Below, one piece after another: positions 26,565-36,802 of a DNA stretch of 64,000 bases. The stretch covers positions 744,001-808,000 of the forward strand of contig NZ_CP040792.1 in assembly GCF_021952865.1 (NCBI RefSeq), read 5' to 3'. Each line of letters starts with the position of its first letter. The first letter of the stretch is position 1. The stretch is from Clavibacter californiensis. Its GTDB lineage: Bacteria; Actinomycetota; Actinomycetes; Actinomycetales; Microbacteriaceae. The notes under the pieces were generated by a model. The model did no database searches and was not told the DNA's origin. It was given only the letters and a program-made list of their open reading frames with translations. The translations under genes and the position numbers were made by a program.

Positions 26565-26756
26565 ATGCACCCCCACCACGCCGTCACCGCCGCGCTCGCC
26601 TGCGGACTCCTGACCGCCGCCGTCGTGCTCGCGCCGACGTGCGCCGACCAGGACGACCACGGTCAGGATGCGGTCGACCGCATCCTCGACGCGATGGACG
26701 TCGGGGGCGACCACGACGTCCTGCTGATCAACGGCAACGCGTTCCCTCTCCTGTAG
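26565..26756 (+). CDS. Small secreted peptide, function unknown
   Basis: 63 aa. AGGAG lies 8 bases before the ATG at 26565. A signal-like segment AVTAALACGLLTAAVVLAP is followed by a short mature part rich in Asp and His (CADQDDHGQDAVDRILDAMD, then GGDHDVLLINGNAFPLL). One cysteine lies just after the predicted cleavage region. It sits immediately downstream of the terminator of the tandem GH43 genes. An alternative ATG 16 bases upstream would be in another frame. No family is recognised; a secreted signal or precursor peptide is possible but unproven. Confidence 0.5.
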   Translation: MHPHHAVTAALACGLLTAAVVLAPTCADQDDHGQDAVDRILDAMDVGGDHDVLLINGNAFPLL

Positions 26757-27265
26757 ACGGCCCTTCGAGGCCGCCGTGCTGACCGGGTCGGTCCTCGCGC
26801 CGCGGGGATGCGCACGGCGCCGTGATCCGTGATCCGCGGTCCGCGATCCGTGAGCCGTGATCCGCGATCCCTGATCCGCGGTCCGATGGGCCGTCCGATG
26901 GGCCGTCCGACAGAACGTTTCCGCCACCCGCTCGCCTACCGTGTCCGGCGAGGACCGCCGTGGACGGGCGGACAGGCCGCGTGCGCTCCCGGGGCAGTGC
27001 GGGACTAGGACGGAGCGGGAGGATCACCGCCCGGTGGGCGTCGACCGTCCGACCGTCTCCTGTACCCCGCATCACCCGCGATGCCCCGCCCGCGACGTCA
27101 CACGACGACCGGCATCACGGGTCCGGCGCATGCGGCACGCAGGATCGAGGCCCGCGCGGCTGGCGGCAGCAGGGCATCGACGGGGCCGGCCCGAAGGCGC
27201 ATCCCGGCGATGCCCGACCGTCGAGGGCAGGGGGAGACGACCCATGGGGGAGGTCGCCGAGCGCG
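26757..27265. other. Intergenic region with short tandem repeats
   Basis: 509 bases without a supported gene. From 26822 to about 26910 there is a run of imperfect repeats of GTGATCCGC-like units followed by two copies of GATGGGCCGTCC. The rest shows only arginine/proline-rich frames without ribosome-binding sites. It separates a rightward from a leftward transcription unit, so both ends are 3' ends. Confidence 0.6.
26822..26910. repeat. Imperfect tandem repeat of GATCCG units
   Basis: About eight copies of a 7-9 base unit around GTGATCCGC or GCGATCCGT, then GATGGGCCGTCC twice in tandem. It lies in the noncoding gap after the small secreted peptide. No protein or RNA role is evident. Confidence 0.6.
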
Positions 27266-28360
27266 TCAGACGGAGGCGGCGGCGCTTCCGTCATCCGGGC
27301 GGCCGCTCCCCGCGGCCTCGCGCCGTCCCTCCTCCTTGGCCTGCTGCACGAGCGCGACGACACGGCGGCGCGAGCGCGAGCGGCCGACGAGGACGGCGGC
27401 GAGGATGAGCGCGACGCCGAGCAGGACGAGCAGCTGCGCCCAGGGGATGGCGACGACCGTCGTCGACGCGGTGACCGGGTCCACGGAAGCGGGCTCCGCT
27501 CCATCGAGCGCGACGACCGTCGGCGTGACCGTCAGGTCGGCCCCGACCAGGAACAGCGGCCAGACCCCGTCCAGGGGGATCGACACCGCGCGGCGATCGC
27601 CCGGCAGGAGCTCCTGCTGAGCGGCGTCCCCGGCGACGATGGGGGCCGAGGCGCCCTGTGCCGACGCGGTCCCGCCGACCAGCAGGCGCACGTTGCCGGT
27701 GTTGACGACCTCGGCGTCGAGGGTGACCGAGCCGGGTCGGAAGGGATTCCACGAGGGGTGGTACTCGGAGCGCGCGCTCTCGATGGCGACGCCCGGGGTG
27801 ACATCACCGGTCACGCGCGTCATCACGCGGAAGCCGATGCGGCTCTCGACGCCGACGGAGGCGCCGGAGGCGTCGGCGCCGGCGGAGATCAGGGAGGCCG
27901 CGATGCCCGCGGCGTGGTCGCCGGGTTCGGCGTCCTCGGGGACGGTGACGGTGAAGGGGACGATGGCGGTGGCGCCCGGCTCCACGGTCACGGACTCGGG
28001 AGCCGAGATCCACGTGCCGGCATCGACGGACGGGGTGTCCGAGGGGAGCATGTTGAAGCGGCCCGTGTCGGTGAAGTAGCCGTCGGCGGCGTCGACGCGG
28101 AAGGTCACGGTCTGGTCGCTGAGATTGCGGACGGCCGCCTCCTCGTCCGCGGTCGCGCCGGGCGCGAGGTCGAGCTCGATCCAGGACCGTTCGTCGGGGG
28201 CGCCGTCCGTCGCCGGACTCACGGCCCACGTGACGTCCTCGGCCGCGCTGGCCGGGGGCGCGGCGCCCAACGTGAGCCCCGCGGCCACGAGGGCGACCAT
28301 CGAGCGCCCGAACACCGTCATGCGGCCCTCGGAACGGGGGGAGCGTCGTCGACCGGTCAT
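27266..28360 (-). CDS. DUF916 (WxL-interacting) surface protein
   Basis: 364 aa: signal peptide (MVALVAAGLTLGAAPPASA), a DUF916 peptidoglycan-binding-type domain (about 45-180, with the conserved pattern WIELDLAPGATADEEAAVRN and a middle segment GTWISAPESVTVEPGATA), a second Ig-like region (about 190-300), and a C-terminal membrane helix (WAQLLVLLGVALILAAVLVG) followed by a basic tail. In Gram-positives DUF916 proteins are encoded with WxL-domain proteins and anchor them at the wall. Its partner gene lies directly upstream. The ATG at 28360 is chosen because GAGG lies 5 bases before it. A hairpin separates the two genes. Confidence 0.78.
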   Translation of the reverse strand: MTGRRRSPRSEGRMTVFGRSMVALVAAGLTLGAAPPASAAEDVTWAVSPATDGAPDERSWIELDLAPGATADEEAAVRNLSDQTVTFRVDAADGYFTDTGRFNMLPSDTPSVDAGTWISAPESVTVEPGATAIVPFTVTVPEDAEPGDHAAGIAASLISAGADASGASVGVESRIGFRVMTRVTGDVTPGVAIESARSEYHPSWNPFRPGSVTLDAEVVNTGNVRLLVGGTASAQGASAPIVAGDAAQQELLPGDRRAVSIPLDGVWPLFLVGADLTVTPTVVALDGAEPASVDPVTASTTVVAIPWAQLLVLLGVALILAAVLVGRSRSRRRVVALVQQAKEEGRREAAGSGRPDDGSAAASV

Positions 28361-28394
28361 GGGCACCTCGGGGTCTCGCGGAGGGAAGGGGGAA

Positions 28395-28426
28395 GCGGCC
28401 GGGCACAGGGGGGCGTGCCCGGCCGC
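28395..28426 (-). promoter_or_regulatory. Intercistronic hairpin between WxL and DUF916 genes
   Basis: Perfect 12-bp stem GCGGCCGGGCAC / GTGCCCGGCCGC with an 8-base loop, between the stop of the WxL gene and the start of the DUF916 gene on the same strand. It probably reduces transcription of, or protects message upstream of, the second gene, giving more WxL protein than anchor. Confidence 0.5.
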
Positions 28427-28455
28427 GGCTGGGGTGAGGTCGTGCGTCGGGAACG

Positions 28456-29082
28456 CTACTCGAAGAGCGAGAGCGTGATGGTGGAGCTGTAGTCGCCGGC
28501 GTCCACGGTGGCGGGGGTCTTCAGGGTGAGCCCGGCGTTCGCGGTCCAGGAACCCTCTCCTGCGATGGCGGCGGAGTCGTCGGTGATCGCCAGGAGCTCC
28601 TGGTCGACGAGGCCGACGCCGTCCGGGCCGCCGTCGATGGCGGTGTCCACGACGTCACCCTCGGCGACGAGGCCGCTGTCGCCTCCATCGATGAGGTTCG
28701 GGGCCCAGCCGAGGTTCTCGGCGCCGATCGTGCTCTGGCCGTCGGTCGACACGAAGTCGCTCGCGCTGCCGAGGACGTACCAGCCGGCACCCGCGGGGAT
28801 GTCGGCGGGATCGCGCGTGTCGGTGACCGTCACGGTCGGCAGGGTGCCGGTGAACTGGCGGACGGCGGCGGTGGAGCCGTCCTCCGTCAGCGCTGCGGAC
28901 GAGCCGGCGACCGACATGGAGAGGGCGCCGCCACCGGCGAGCGGGGCGATCCCGACGGTGACGTCGACGTCGTTGGTGTCGACCTGGGACTCGGCGGCGA
29001 CCGCTGTCCCGGCGACGCCGAGGAGCAGGAGCCCTCCGGCGACGCCTGCGGCTCCGCGGGTGAGGAAGGAGCGGGTGTTCAT
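28456..29082 (-). CDS. WxL-domain-like secreted surface protein
   Basis: 208 aa: signal peptide (GAAGVAGGLLLLGVAGTAVA, cleavage near AES) followed by one compact domain. It carries a first motif GWAPNL (the W-x-x-x-L of actinobacterial WxL domains) and ends TVDAGDYSSTITLSLFE, the distal Y-x-x-x-L-x-L motif, with nothing after it. Such proteins bind peptidoglycan noncovalently through the WxL domain. ATG at 29082 with GGAG about 10 bases before it. It precedes the DUF916 gene and lies inside the glycosidase cluster, so it may help hold enzymes or substrate at the cell surface; that role is inferred from place only. Confidence 0.72.
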   Translation of the reverse strand: MNTRSFLTRGAAGVAGGLLLLGVAGTAVAAESQVDTNDVDVTVGIAPLAGGGALSMSVAGSSAALTEDGSTAAVRQFTGTLPTVTVTDTRDPADIPAGAGWYVLGSASDFVSTDGQSTIGAENLGWAPNLIDGGDSGLVAEGDVVDTAIDGGPDGVGLVDQELLAITDDSAAIAGEGSWTANAGLTLKTPATVDAGDYSSTITLSLFE

Positions 29083-29152
29083 TTCGGGTGTTCTCCGTTC
29101 TGCGCCGGCAGCATCGCCGACTCGTTGTGGTGGTGAGGGGTGGAACCTGGGA

Positions 29153-31603
29153 TCAGCCGCAGCTGGCGGCGGGATAGGGGGCGACGGTGGTCGCGGTCGC
29201 GGGCTTCCCCGAGACGAAGGCCGTCGCGGATGCGCTCGCCGAGCCGCCGGCGATGCTCGCCTCACGGGTGGTGAACGCGTGCACGGCGCTCTTGCCGGCG
29301 GCGATCTCCGCGATCGACTTCGTGCCGTAGGCCGTGCTGATGGCCGCCTTCACGGGGAAGGGGTTCGGGTTGGTGACGGTGACCGACAGGACCACCCGGC
29401 CCTGCACGCAGCGCGTGCTGCTCGAGGCGGTGACGGTGATGGGGGAGGCGGCGGCCTCGGCGATCGGGCCGACCTGCGCGGACTGGGTGGATGGCGACCA
29501 CTGCGGCTTCGCAGCAGTGACCGCGACCGACACGATCGTCCCCTTGTCGGAGGCCGTGAGCGTGTAGGTCGAGGCGGTCGCGCCGGGGATCGCCGTGCCC
29601 GCGCGCTTCCACTGGTAGGCGGTGGCGGTCCAGGGCGAGGAGGCGACCGCGGTGAGCGTGCTGCCCACCGTCGCCGTGCCGGTGATCGACGCCGCGAGCG
29701 GCGCGGAATCCTGCACCCGCTGCGGGCTCACCCCCTGCAGCGTGGGCTTCACCTTCTCCATGAGCCCGGTCGTGGGGGAGAACGTGACCCGGTCGAGCGT
29801 CGTCTCACGGTGGGTGCCGTCGCCGCCGGCGAAGGCGAAGCGGTGGTACGCGATGTACCAGTCGTCGGTGCCCGGGACGTTGATGATCGAGTTGTGGCCG
29901 GTGGCGAGGATGCCCTGGCTGGGGTCCTTCTCCAGGACCACGCCCCGGTAGGTCCACGGTCCGCCGATGCTCGTCGCGGTGGCGTAGCCGATGCGGTAGT
30001 TCTCGGAGCCGGTGTCGTCGATGGAGTAGGTCAGGTGGTAGAGCCCGTCGCGCACGTTCACGAAGGCGCCCTCGCGGAAGTCGGTGAGGCCGTCGATCCG
30101 CTTGATCGTGCCGGACTTGACCGAGAGCATGTCGTCCGACAGCTCGGCGTACAGGGGCACGCCGTTGCCCCAGAAGAGGTACGACTTCCCTGTCGCCGGA
30201 TCGGTGAACGCGGCCGGGTCGATGGCCTGACCGGAGTTCACGGACTCGCCGTTGGTGATCATGGCCGTCGGCTGCGCGGTGAACGGCCCTGTCGGGCTGT
30301 CGGCGACCGCGACGCCGATCGTCTTGCGGTTGAGCGCGGCGTTCTGGCCGGAGAAGTAGAAGTAGTACTTCCCGCCCTTCTCGATGATGGTCGGCGCCCA
30401 GGCGTTGCCGACGGCCCAGGGGACGTTGCCGTTCGCGCCGTCGAGGGTGATGATGGGTTGGCTCGAGCGGGTCCAGTCGACGAGGTCCTTCGACGACCAG
30501 ACGAAGAACTGGTTGCCGCCCCACCCGGGGAGGCCGTCGGTGGTCGCGTAGAGGTAGTAGGTGTCGCCGAAGACTGCGATGTTGGGGTCGGCGTACAGGC
30601 CCGGGATGGAGGGGCTGTTCATCGTGATCGCCTTCAGCGTCCAGGTGGTCGTCGGCCCGCCGTCCGAGGGCGTCAGCACGACCGTCTTCGGGCTGGACAG
30701 GTCCCGGACCGTCCCGGATGCCGGGTTGGCGGTGACCCCCGCCGCGGTCGTGAAGGTCGGGGTCAGCGAGGTCAGCGGCACCCCGGGCTTCACCGGGAAG
30801 GTGACCACGTGGTTGACGGAGTCGATGATCGGCGCCGTCTTGAGGACGTCCCCGGAGAGCGTGGCGTCCGCCAGGATCGTCGTGTTGCCGGAGGCGGCGA
30901 GCACCTCGGTCGAGGTGAGCGCCCGGTCGTAGATGGCGAATTCGCGGATCTGGCCGCGGAAGCGGTTGTCGGCGTCGTAGTTCGAGCGGCCGATGTAGTT
31001 GGCCGTCGTACGGCCGCCGCCGATGTCCTTCGGGTCGATGGTCACGGTGGAGCTGCCCACCTTCACGCCGTCGAGGTAGATGGTGGCCGTCGTGCCGGCC
31101 AGCGTGTAGGTGAGGTGCGCCCAGGTTCCGCGCGGCACGGCCCTGCCCTGCGACACCGTCTGCTCCGACCGGTAGTCGCCGGTCGTGATGCTGGTGCGGT
31201 AGCCGTCACCCGAGGTGAAGAGGTATCCGTTCCCCGCACCAGAGGTGGTGTTGCCGAGGCCGTAGATGAAGTACGGCGTGGCCTGGGCGGGATCGATCCA
31301 GACGTCGGCCTCGACCGTGATGTCGGTGATGCCGGCGAGCAGGTCGTCGGGGAGGTCCACGTAGTCGTCGACGCCGTCGAGGCGCAGGGCGCCGTCCTGC
31401 CGCGTGGCGCCGCCGACGATCTGCCCGTCGCGGCCGTTGCCGCTGCTGTCGACGACGGATGTCCCGGAGCCCGAAGCGAAGTCGTAGCGCAGGATCGCGC
31501 CTGCGGGATCGCCCGGCGCGGCGGACGCCGCCGATGCGACGAACAGGGGAGCTGTGAGGGCGACGGCTGTCGCGAGGACGAGCGGACGCAGGAAGGGCTT
31601 CAT
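29153..31603 (-). CDS. Secreted GH43-type glycosidase with LamG and Ig-like domains
   Basis: 816 aa. The ATG at 31603 (MKPFLRPLVLATAVALTAPL) follows AGGAGC; the open frame starts 21 codons earlier but without these signals. Domains: LamG (about 35-235), a short Ig-like domain (about 245-325), GH43 propeller (about 330-620), an Ig-like module (about 640-725), and the Cys-bracketed C-terminal domain (RCVQGR ... ASCG). Triad: Asp339 (YADPNIA), Asp462 (IDPAAF), Glu511 (FREGAF). The propeller differs from the other four and resembles the intracellular-type xylosidase/arabinofuranosidase branch of GH43. Operator site D lies 57 bp upstream of the ATG. Confidence 0.88.
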   Translation of the reverse strand: MKPFLRPLVLATAVALTAPLFVASAASAAPGDPAGAILRYDFASGSGTSVVDSSGNGRDGQIVGGATRQDGALRLDGVDDYVDLPDDLLAGITDITVEADVWIDPAQATPYFIYGLGNTTSGAGNGYLFTSGDGYRTSITTGDYRSEQTVSQGRAVPRGTWAHLTYTLAGTTATIYLDGVKVGSSTVTIDPKDIGGGRTTANYIGRSNYDADNRFRGQIREFAIYDRALTSTEVLAASGNTTILADATLSGDVLKTAPIIDSVNHVVTFPVKPGVPLTSLTPTFTTAAGVTANPASGTVRDLSSPKTVVLTPSDGGPTTTWTLKAITMNSPSIPGLYADPNIAVFGDTYYLYATTDGLPGWGGNQFFVWSSKDLVDWTRSSQPIITLDGANGNVPWAVGNAWAPTIIEKGGKYYFYFSGQNAALNRKTIGVAVADSPTGPFTAQPTAMITNGESVNSGQAIDPAAFTDPATGKSYLFWGNGVPLYAELSDDMLSVKSGTIKRIDGLTDFREGAFVNVRDGLYHLTYSIDDTGSENYRIGYATATSIGGPWTYRGVVLEKDPSQGILATGHNSIINVPGTDDWYIAYHRFAFAGGDGTHRETTLDRVTFSPTTGLMEKVKPTLQGVSPQRVQDSAPLAASITGTATVGSTLTAVASSPWTATAYQWKRAGTAIPGATASTYTLTASDKGTIVSVAVTAAKPQWSPSTQSAQVGPIAEAAASPITVTASSSTRCVQGRVVLSVTVTNPNPFPVKAAISTAYGTKSIAEIAAGKSAVHAFTTREASIAGGSASASATAFVSGKPATATTVAPYPAASCG

Positions 31604-31659
31604 CGCACTTGCTCCTAGTTCGGCATCATTGCAGAGGAGAGCTGACGGGACATCAACGA

Positions 31660-31673
31660 TGTTCACGGTAACA
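31660..31673 (-). promoter_or_regulatory. LacI-type operator (site D)
   Basis: TGTTCACGGTAACA (plus strand), identical to sites A and C. It lies 57 bp upstream of the leftward 816-aa GH43 gene. The -10 element is less clear than at A and C. Confidence 0.68.
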
Positions 31674-31747
31674 CCAAGTTGGGGCGGGCGCGATAGCCAG
31701 TGTCGGCAGACTCCTACTGGGATCGCGCGGGGATCCGCAGGACGTCC

Positions 31748-31784
31748 GACGCCCCCTCCCCGCGCGTGCGGTCGAGGGGGCGTC
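31748..31784 (-). terminator. Terminator of the furanose ABC transporter operon
   Basis: 11-bp perfect stem GACGCCCCCTC / GAGGGGGCGTC, 22 bases beyond the stop of the last permease gene. Confidence 0.65.
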
Positions 31785-31805
31785 GTCGAGCGGGACCGTG
31801 CCGGA

Positions 31806-32843
31806 TCAGGTCTTGCTGCGGGCCATCACCGCGCGCTGCAGGAGCACGAACACCAGCAGGATCCCGCCGGTGATGATGGTGGTCGCCTCGGGCGGGATGC
31901 CGCCGTCACGGGTGATCAGCACGTTCATCAGGCCGAGCACCATCGCTCCCACGACGGAGCCGAGGACGAAGCCGACGCCGCCGGTGAGCAGGGTGCCGCC
32001 GATGACGGTCGCCGCGATCGCGTCGAGCTCCCATCCGGTGCCGGTGATGTTCTGCGCGCTGCCGAGGCGAGCGGTGTAGACGACGCCGGCGAGACCGGCG
32101 AGCGTGCCGCTGATCACGTAGATGAGCAGCTTCGCGCGGAGGACCGGCAGGCCCATCAGCGCGGACGACTGCTCGGAGCCGCCCATCGCGTAGACCGTGC
32201 GCCCGATCCGGGTGCGGTGCAGCACGAAGAACGCCACGGCCACGACCACCACCGCGATGATCACGCCGGGGCTGATGACGAAGTCGTTGACCTTCGGTCC
32301 GTCGATCAGCTTGATCGGCGCCGCCAGCGCGAGCACCGGCGAGTCGTCGGCGAGGCGCTCCGGCACTGTGCTCAGCATCGAGGCGAGCCCCCGAGCCAGG
32401 AACATCATCGCCAGCGTCGCGATGAACGGCTGCACGTTGAAGTACTGGATCAGGATGCCCGACACCAAGCCGAACGCGGAGCCGATGAGGACCATGAGGA
32501 GGAGGACGACCCAGGGGTTCCAGCCGGCGTTGATCAGGAGCACGCCGCTGACGCTGCTGAAGGCGATGACGGCACCGACGGACAGGTCGATCCCGCCGGT
32601 CAGGATCACGAAGGTGAGCCCCACCGCGAGGATGATCAGGTGCGCGTTGTTGACCAGGAGGTTCGACAGCGTGCTGGCCTGCAGGATGCGGCCGTAGGCC
32701 GCCTCGCCGTAGAGGAGCATGCCGACGAAGATGACGAGGGCCGCCACGGTCGGCAGCTTCTCGCGGTGCTGGCTGAGGTAGGACCGGACGGTGGTGCGCT
32801 CGGGGGCCGCCTGCGGGGCGGGTCGGGTCAGCAGGGCGCTCAT
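31806..32843 (-). CDS. yjfF: Furanose ABC transporter permease, YjfF-like
   Basis: 345-aa inner-membrane permease of the ribose/galactofuranose class, last gene of a four-gene operon. It has 8-10 hydrophobic segments and the family hallmarks GLTFVILTGGIDLSVGAVIA and IGGTLLTGGVGFVLGSVVGA. The second of these is typical of YjfF. The ATG at 32843 overlaps the stop of the preceding permease gene by 4 bases. It pairs with the YtfT-like permease to form a heterodimeric channel for a sugar in furanose form. Confidence 0.85.
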   Translation of the reverse strand: MSALLTRPAPQAAPERTTVRSYLSQHREKLPTVAALVIFVGMLLYGEAAYGRILQASTLSNLLVNNAHLIILAVGLTFVILTGGIDLSVGAVIAFSSVSGVLLINAGWNPWVVLLLMVLIGSAFGLVSGILIQYFNVQPFIATLAMMFLARGLASMLSTVPERLADDSPVLALAAPIKLIDGPKVNDFVISPGVIIAVVVVAVAFFVLHRTRIGRTVYAMGGSEQSSALMGLPVLRAKLLIYVISGTLAGLAGVVYTARLGSAQNITGTGWELDAIAATVIGGTLLTGGVGFVLGSVVGAMVLGLMNVLITRDGGIPPEATTIITGGILLVFVLLQRAVMARSKT

Positions 32844-33912
32844 GCGGGGATCGACTCTTTCTGCGGGGCGCGACGACGCGCTTCGCGGCGGTGGGAGAAG
32901 GCGGAGCGGACGCGCTCGGACTGCAGGAGGCAGAGGGCGACGATCACGATCGCCTTGAAGGCCGGCGTCGCGGAGGAGGAGACGCCGAGGAAGACCACGG
33001 TCTTGTCGAGGGTCGCGATCAGGATCGCTCCGACCGCGGCTCCGGCGATGTTGAACTTGCCGCCCGCGAGCGAGGTGCCGCCGATGACGACGGCGAGGAT
33101 CGCGTCGAGCTCGAGCTGGTACCCGGTGCGGGAGGTGTCGACGGTCATGACGCTCGCGGTGGCGAAGACCCCCGCCACTCCGGCGAGGATGCCGCTGCTG
33201 ATGTAGGCGGTGAGCAGCAGCGCTCGGCGGTTGAGGCCCGCGAGGCGGGCGGCCTTGGCGTCCATGCCGATGGCCTCGAGCATCAGACCGAGCGCGCTCC
33301 GGCGGACCAGGAGCCCGACCGCGATGACGATCGCGATGGCGAGGAGGAACACGACCGGGAGGCCGAAGACGTAGCCGTTGGCCAGCCAGCGGAAGGGCTC
33401 GTTGGTGGCGGCCGTGTTCTGGCCCCCGGTGATCACCTTCGCGAGGCCTCGACCGGCGAGCATCACGACGAGCGTGCTGATGAAGGGCTGGAGGCCGACC
33501 ACCGAGACCAGGATGCCGTTGATGGCGCCGAGGACGGCGCTGATGAGCAGGGCCAGGCCCAACGCGCCGGCCGCGGCCCCGAGCGAGTCGGGGGCGCCGG
33601 CGGCGTTCAGGAACTCCATCGACACGGCGCCGGCGACCACCATGATCGAGCCGACCGAGAGGTCGATGCCGCCGGTCGCGATGACGAGGCACATGCCGAC
33701 CGCGATCATCAGGATCGGTGCCGCCGCCCGGGCGATGTCGATCAGGTTGCCGACGAAGTAGCCCGTGCTCGGACTCGTCGAGATCGCGAGGTACCCCGGG
33801 TCCTTCGCGACGTTGACCAGGAGGAGGAGGAGGATCGCGACGGCGCCCCCGAACCACTGCCTGCGGACGAGGCCGGTCAGGAGCGAGGGCCTGTTCGTCC
33901 GGGTGTCGGTGC

Positions 33913-33916
<4 letters not shown>
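32840..33916 (-). CDS. ytfT: Furanose ABC transporter permease, YtfT-like
   Basis: 358-aa permease. Conserved blocks: AAPILMIAVGMCLVIATGG then IDLSVGSIMVVAG near residue 70, and AVVIGGTSLAGGKFNIAGA near residue 270, matching YtfT. About 9-10 membrane helices and a basic C-terminus. Overlaps by 4 bases with both its neighbours (the ATPase upstream and the YjfF-like permease downstream), so the three are translationally coupled and likely made in equal amounts. Confidence 0.87.
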
Positions 33917-35487
<1,571 letters not shown>

Positions 35488-35540
35488 GTCGCGTCCTTCC
35501 GTTGTGGAGCAGAGCGGACCGGAGCGGACACGCCGATGGA

Positions 35541-35587
35541 GCGGATCGCGCGGGGCCAGGAGGTGATCCGGACCCCGCGCGATCCGC
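35541..35587 (-). promoter_or_regulatory. Intercistronic hairpin between binding-protein and ATPase genes
   Basis: Perfect 15-bp stem, GCGGATCGCGCGGGG with CCCCGCGCGATCCGC, loop 17 bases. It lies between the stop of the YtfQ-like gene and the start of the ATPase gene. Such structures commonly give partial termination or protect the 5' message, raising binding-protein levels. Confidence 0.65.
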
Positions 35588-35623
35588 GGGAGGGGTGGTG
35601 CACTGGGGTCGTGCGGTCGGGCC

Positions 35624-36622
35624 CTAGAACTTGCGGTCGGGCAGGACCTCGGCGGCGACCTCGGGCGAGTCGAAGGTCTCGCTCGGCACGACGATCGAGG
35701 AGTCGACCTTCTCGCCGGCGAGCGTCTTCTTGACGGCGTCGAGGGCGGTGTCCCCGAACAGCGGGTTGTACTCGGCGACGAAGTTCAGCTGGCCGGCGGC
35801 GAGTGCCTTCAGCGCGCTGGAGGTGCCGTCGATGGTGGCGATCTTGACGTCCTTGCCGGGGGTCAGGCCGGCCTCCTGGACGGCCTGGATGGCGCCGAGG
35901 CCCATCTCGTCGTTCTGCGCGAAGACGAGCTGCACGTCGTTGTTGTTCGACTTGAGGACGGTCTCGAAGACGCTCTTGGCCTCCTCGGTCGACCAGTTGG
36001 CGGTCTGGGCACCGAGCTTCGTGAACTTGGAATCGGCGCCGATGACGTCGTTCCAGCCCTCGTTGCGCTCGTTGACGACCGAGACGCCCGCGGGTCCCTC
36101 GAGCGTGAAGTAGTTCCCGCCGTCGGGGAAGGCGGACTCGGCCCAGTCCGCGACGCTGGTGCTCACCGCGATGTTGTCGGGCGCGATGCGCGTGGTGTAG
36201 AGGTCGGTGTCGTCCGGCTCGATGCCGCGGTCGATCAGGATGACCGGGATCTCGGCCTCCTTGGCGCGCTGCAGGGAGTCCTCCCAGCCCGAACCCTCCG
36301 TGGCGGAGAGCAGGATGATGTCCACTCCCTCGTCCACGAACGAGGTGAAGGAGTCGATCTGGGACTTCTGGTCGCCGTTGGTGGCCGGCGCGTACTTGAG
36401 GTCGTAACCGGCCGCCTTGGTGAAGGTGTCCTCGATGTTGCCCTCGTTCGCCTGGCGCCATGCGCCCTCAGGGCCGACGGCGACGAATCCGATGGTCGTC
36501 AGGTCGCCGTCCCCGCCTCCGCCTGCGCCGGAGTCGCCTGCGGAGCAGCCCGCGAGGCCCAACGCCATCGCTCCGAGGGCTGTGAAGACCAGGACCTTGC
36601 TGAAGTGCCTCTTCGTGAGCAT
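35624..36622 (-). CDS. ytfQ: Furanose-binding lipoprotein of an ABC importer, YtfQ-like
   Basis: 332 aa with a lipoprotein signal (VFTALGAMALGLAGCS, lipobox Cys near residue 26) and a glycine-rich linker, then a periplasmic-binding-protein type 1 fold. It matches YtfQ along its length: IGFVAVGPEGAWRQANEGNI, EGVDIILLSATEGSGWED, AEIPVILIDRGIEPDD, AQNDEMGLGAIQAVQEAG and IATIDGTSSALKAL. YtfQ binds galactofuranose and related furanoses; next to GH43 enzymes, arabinofuranose or its oligomers are the likely ligand here, which is inference. It is the first gene of the importer operon. Operator site E lies about 145 bp upstream, so the LacI regulon includes uptake. Confidence 0.87.
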   Translation of the reverse strand: MLTKRHFSKVLVFTALGAMALGLAGCSAGDSGAGGGGDGDLTTIGFVAVGPEGAWRQANEGNIEDTFTKAAGYDLKYAPATNGDQKSQIDSFTSFVDEGVDIILLSATEGSGWEDSLQRAKEAEIPVILIDRGIEPDDTDLYTTRIAPDNIAVSTSVADWAESAFPDGGNYFTLEGPAGVSVVNERNEGWNDVIGADSKFTKLGAQTANWSTEEAKSVFETVLKSNNNDVQLVFAQNDEMGLGAIQAVQEAGLTPGKDVKIATIDGTSSALKALAAGQLNFVAEYNPLFGDTALDAVKKTLAGEKVDSSIVVPSETFDSPEVAAEVLPDRKF

Positions 36623-36765
36623 GTGTCTCCTCCTTGAGACCGCGGGCGCGACGAATCGCGCCCGGGATGGGGTTCGGCCCGGCGATCCTGTAACAGGGGG
36701 CGTCCGGGCACGAGGGATGTGGTTGCTGTGCAGTCAGGCGCGAGGGGGTCGCGTCGTGTTGGGAA

Positions 36766-36779
36766 TGTTACCGTGAACA
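36766..36779 (-). promoter_or_regulatory. LacI-type operator (site E) before the importer operon
   Basis: TGTTACCGTGAACA (plus strand), the exact reverse complement of sites A, C and D. It lies 144-157 bases upstream of the ytfQ-like ATG and 23 bases beyond the stop of the orphan ATPase gene. A -10 element could not be assigned with confidence. Confidence 0.68.
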
Positions 36780-36802
36780 TTCCGAGGAACGCAATGCGTT
36801 CT

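Noticed and set aside
29508-31618. Plus-strand frame across the 816-aa GH43 gene and the WxL gene
   Set aside because: Shadow frame; the minus strand carries signal peptides, a catalytic triad and ribosome-binding sites.
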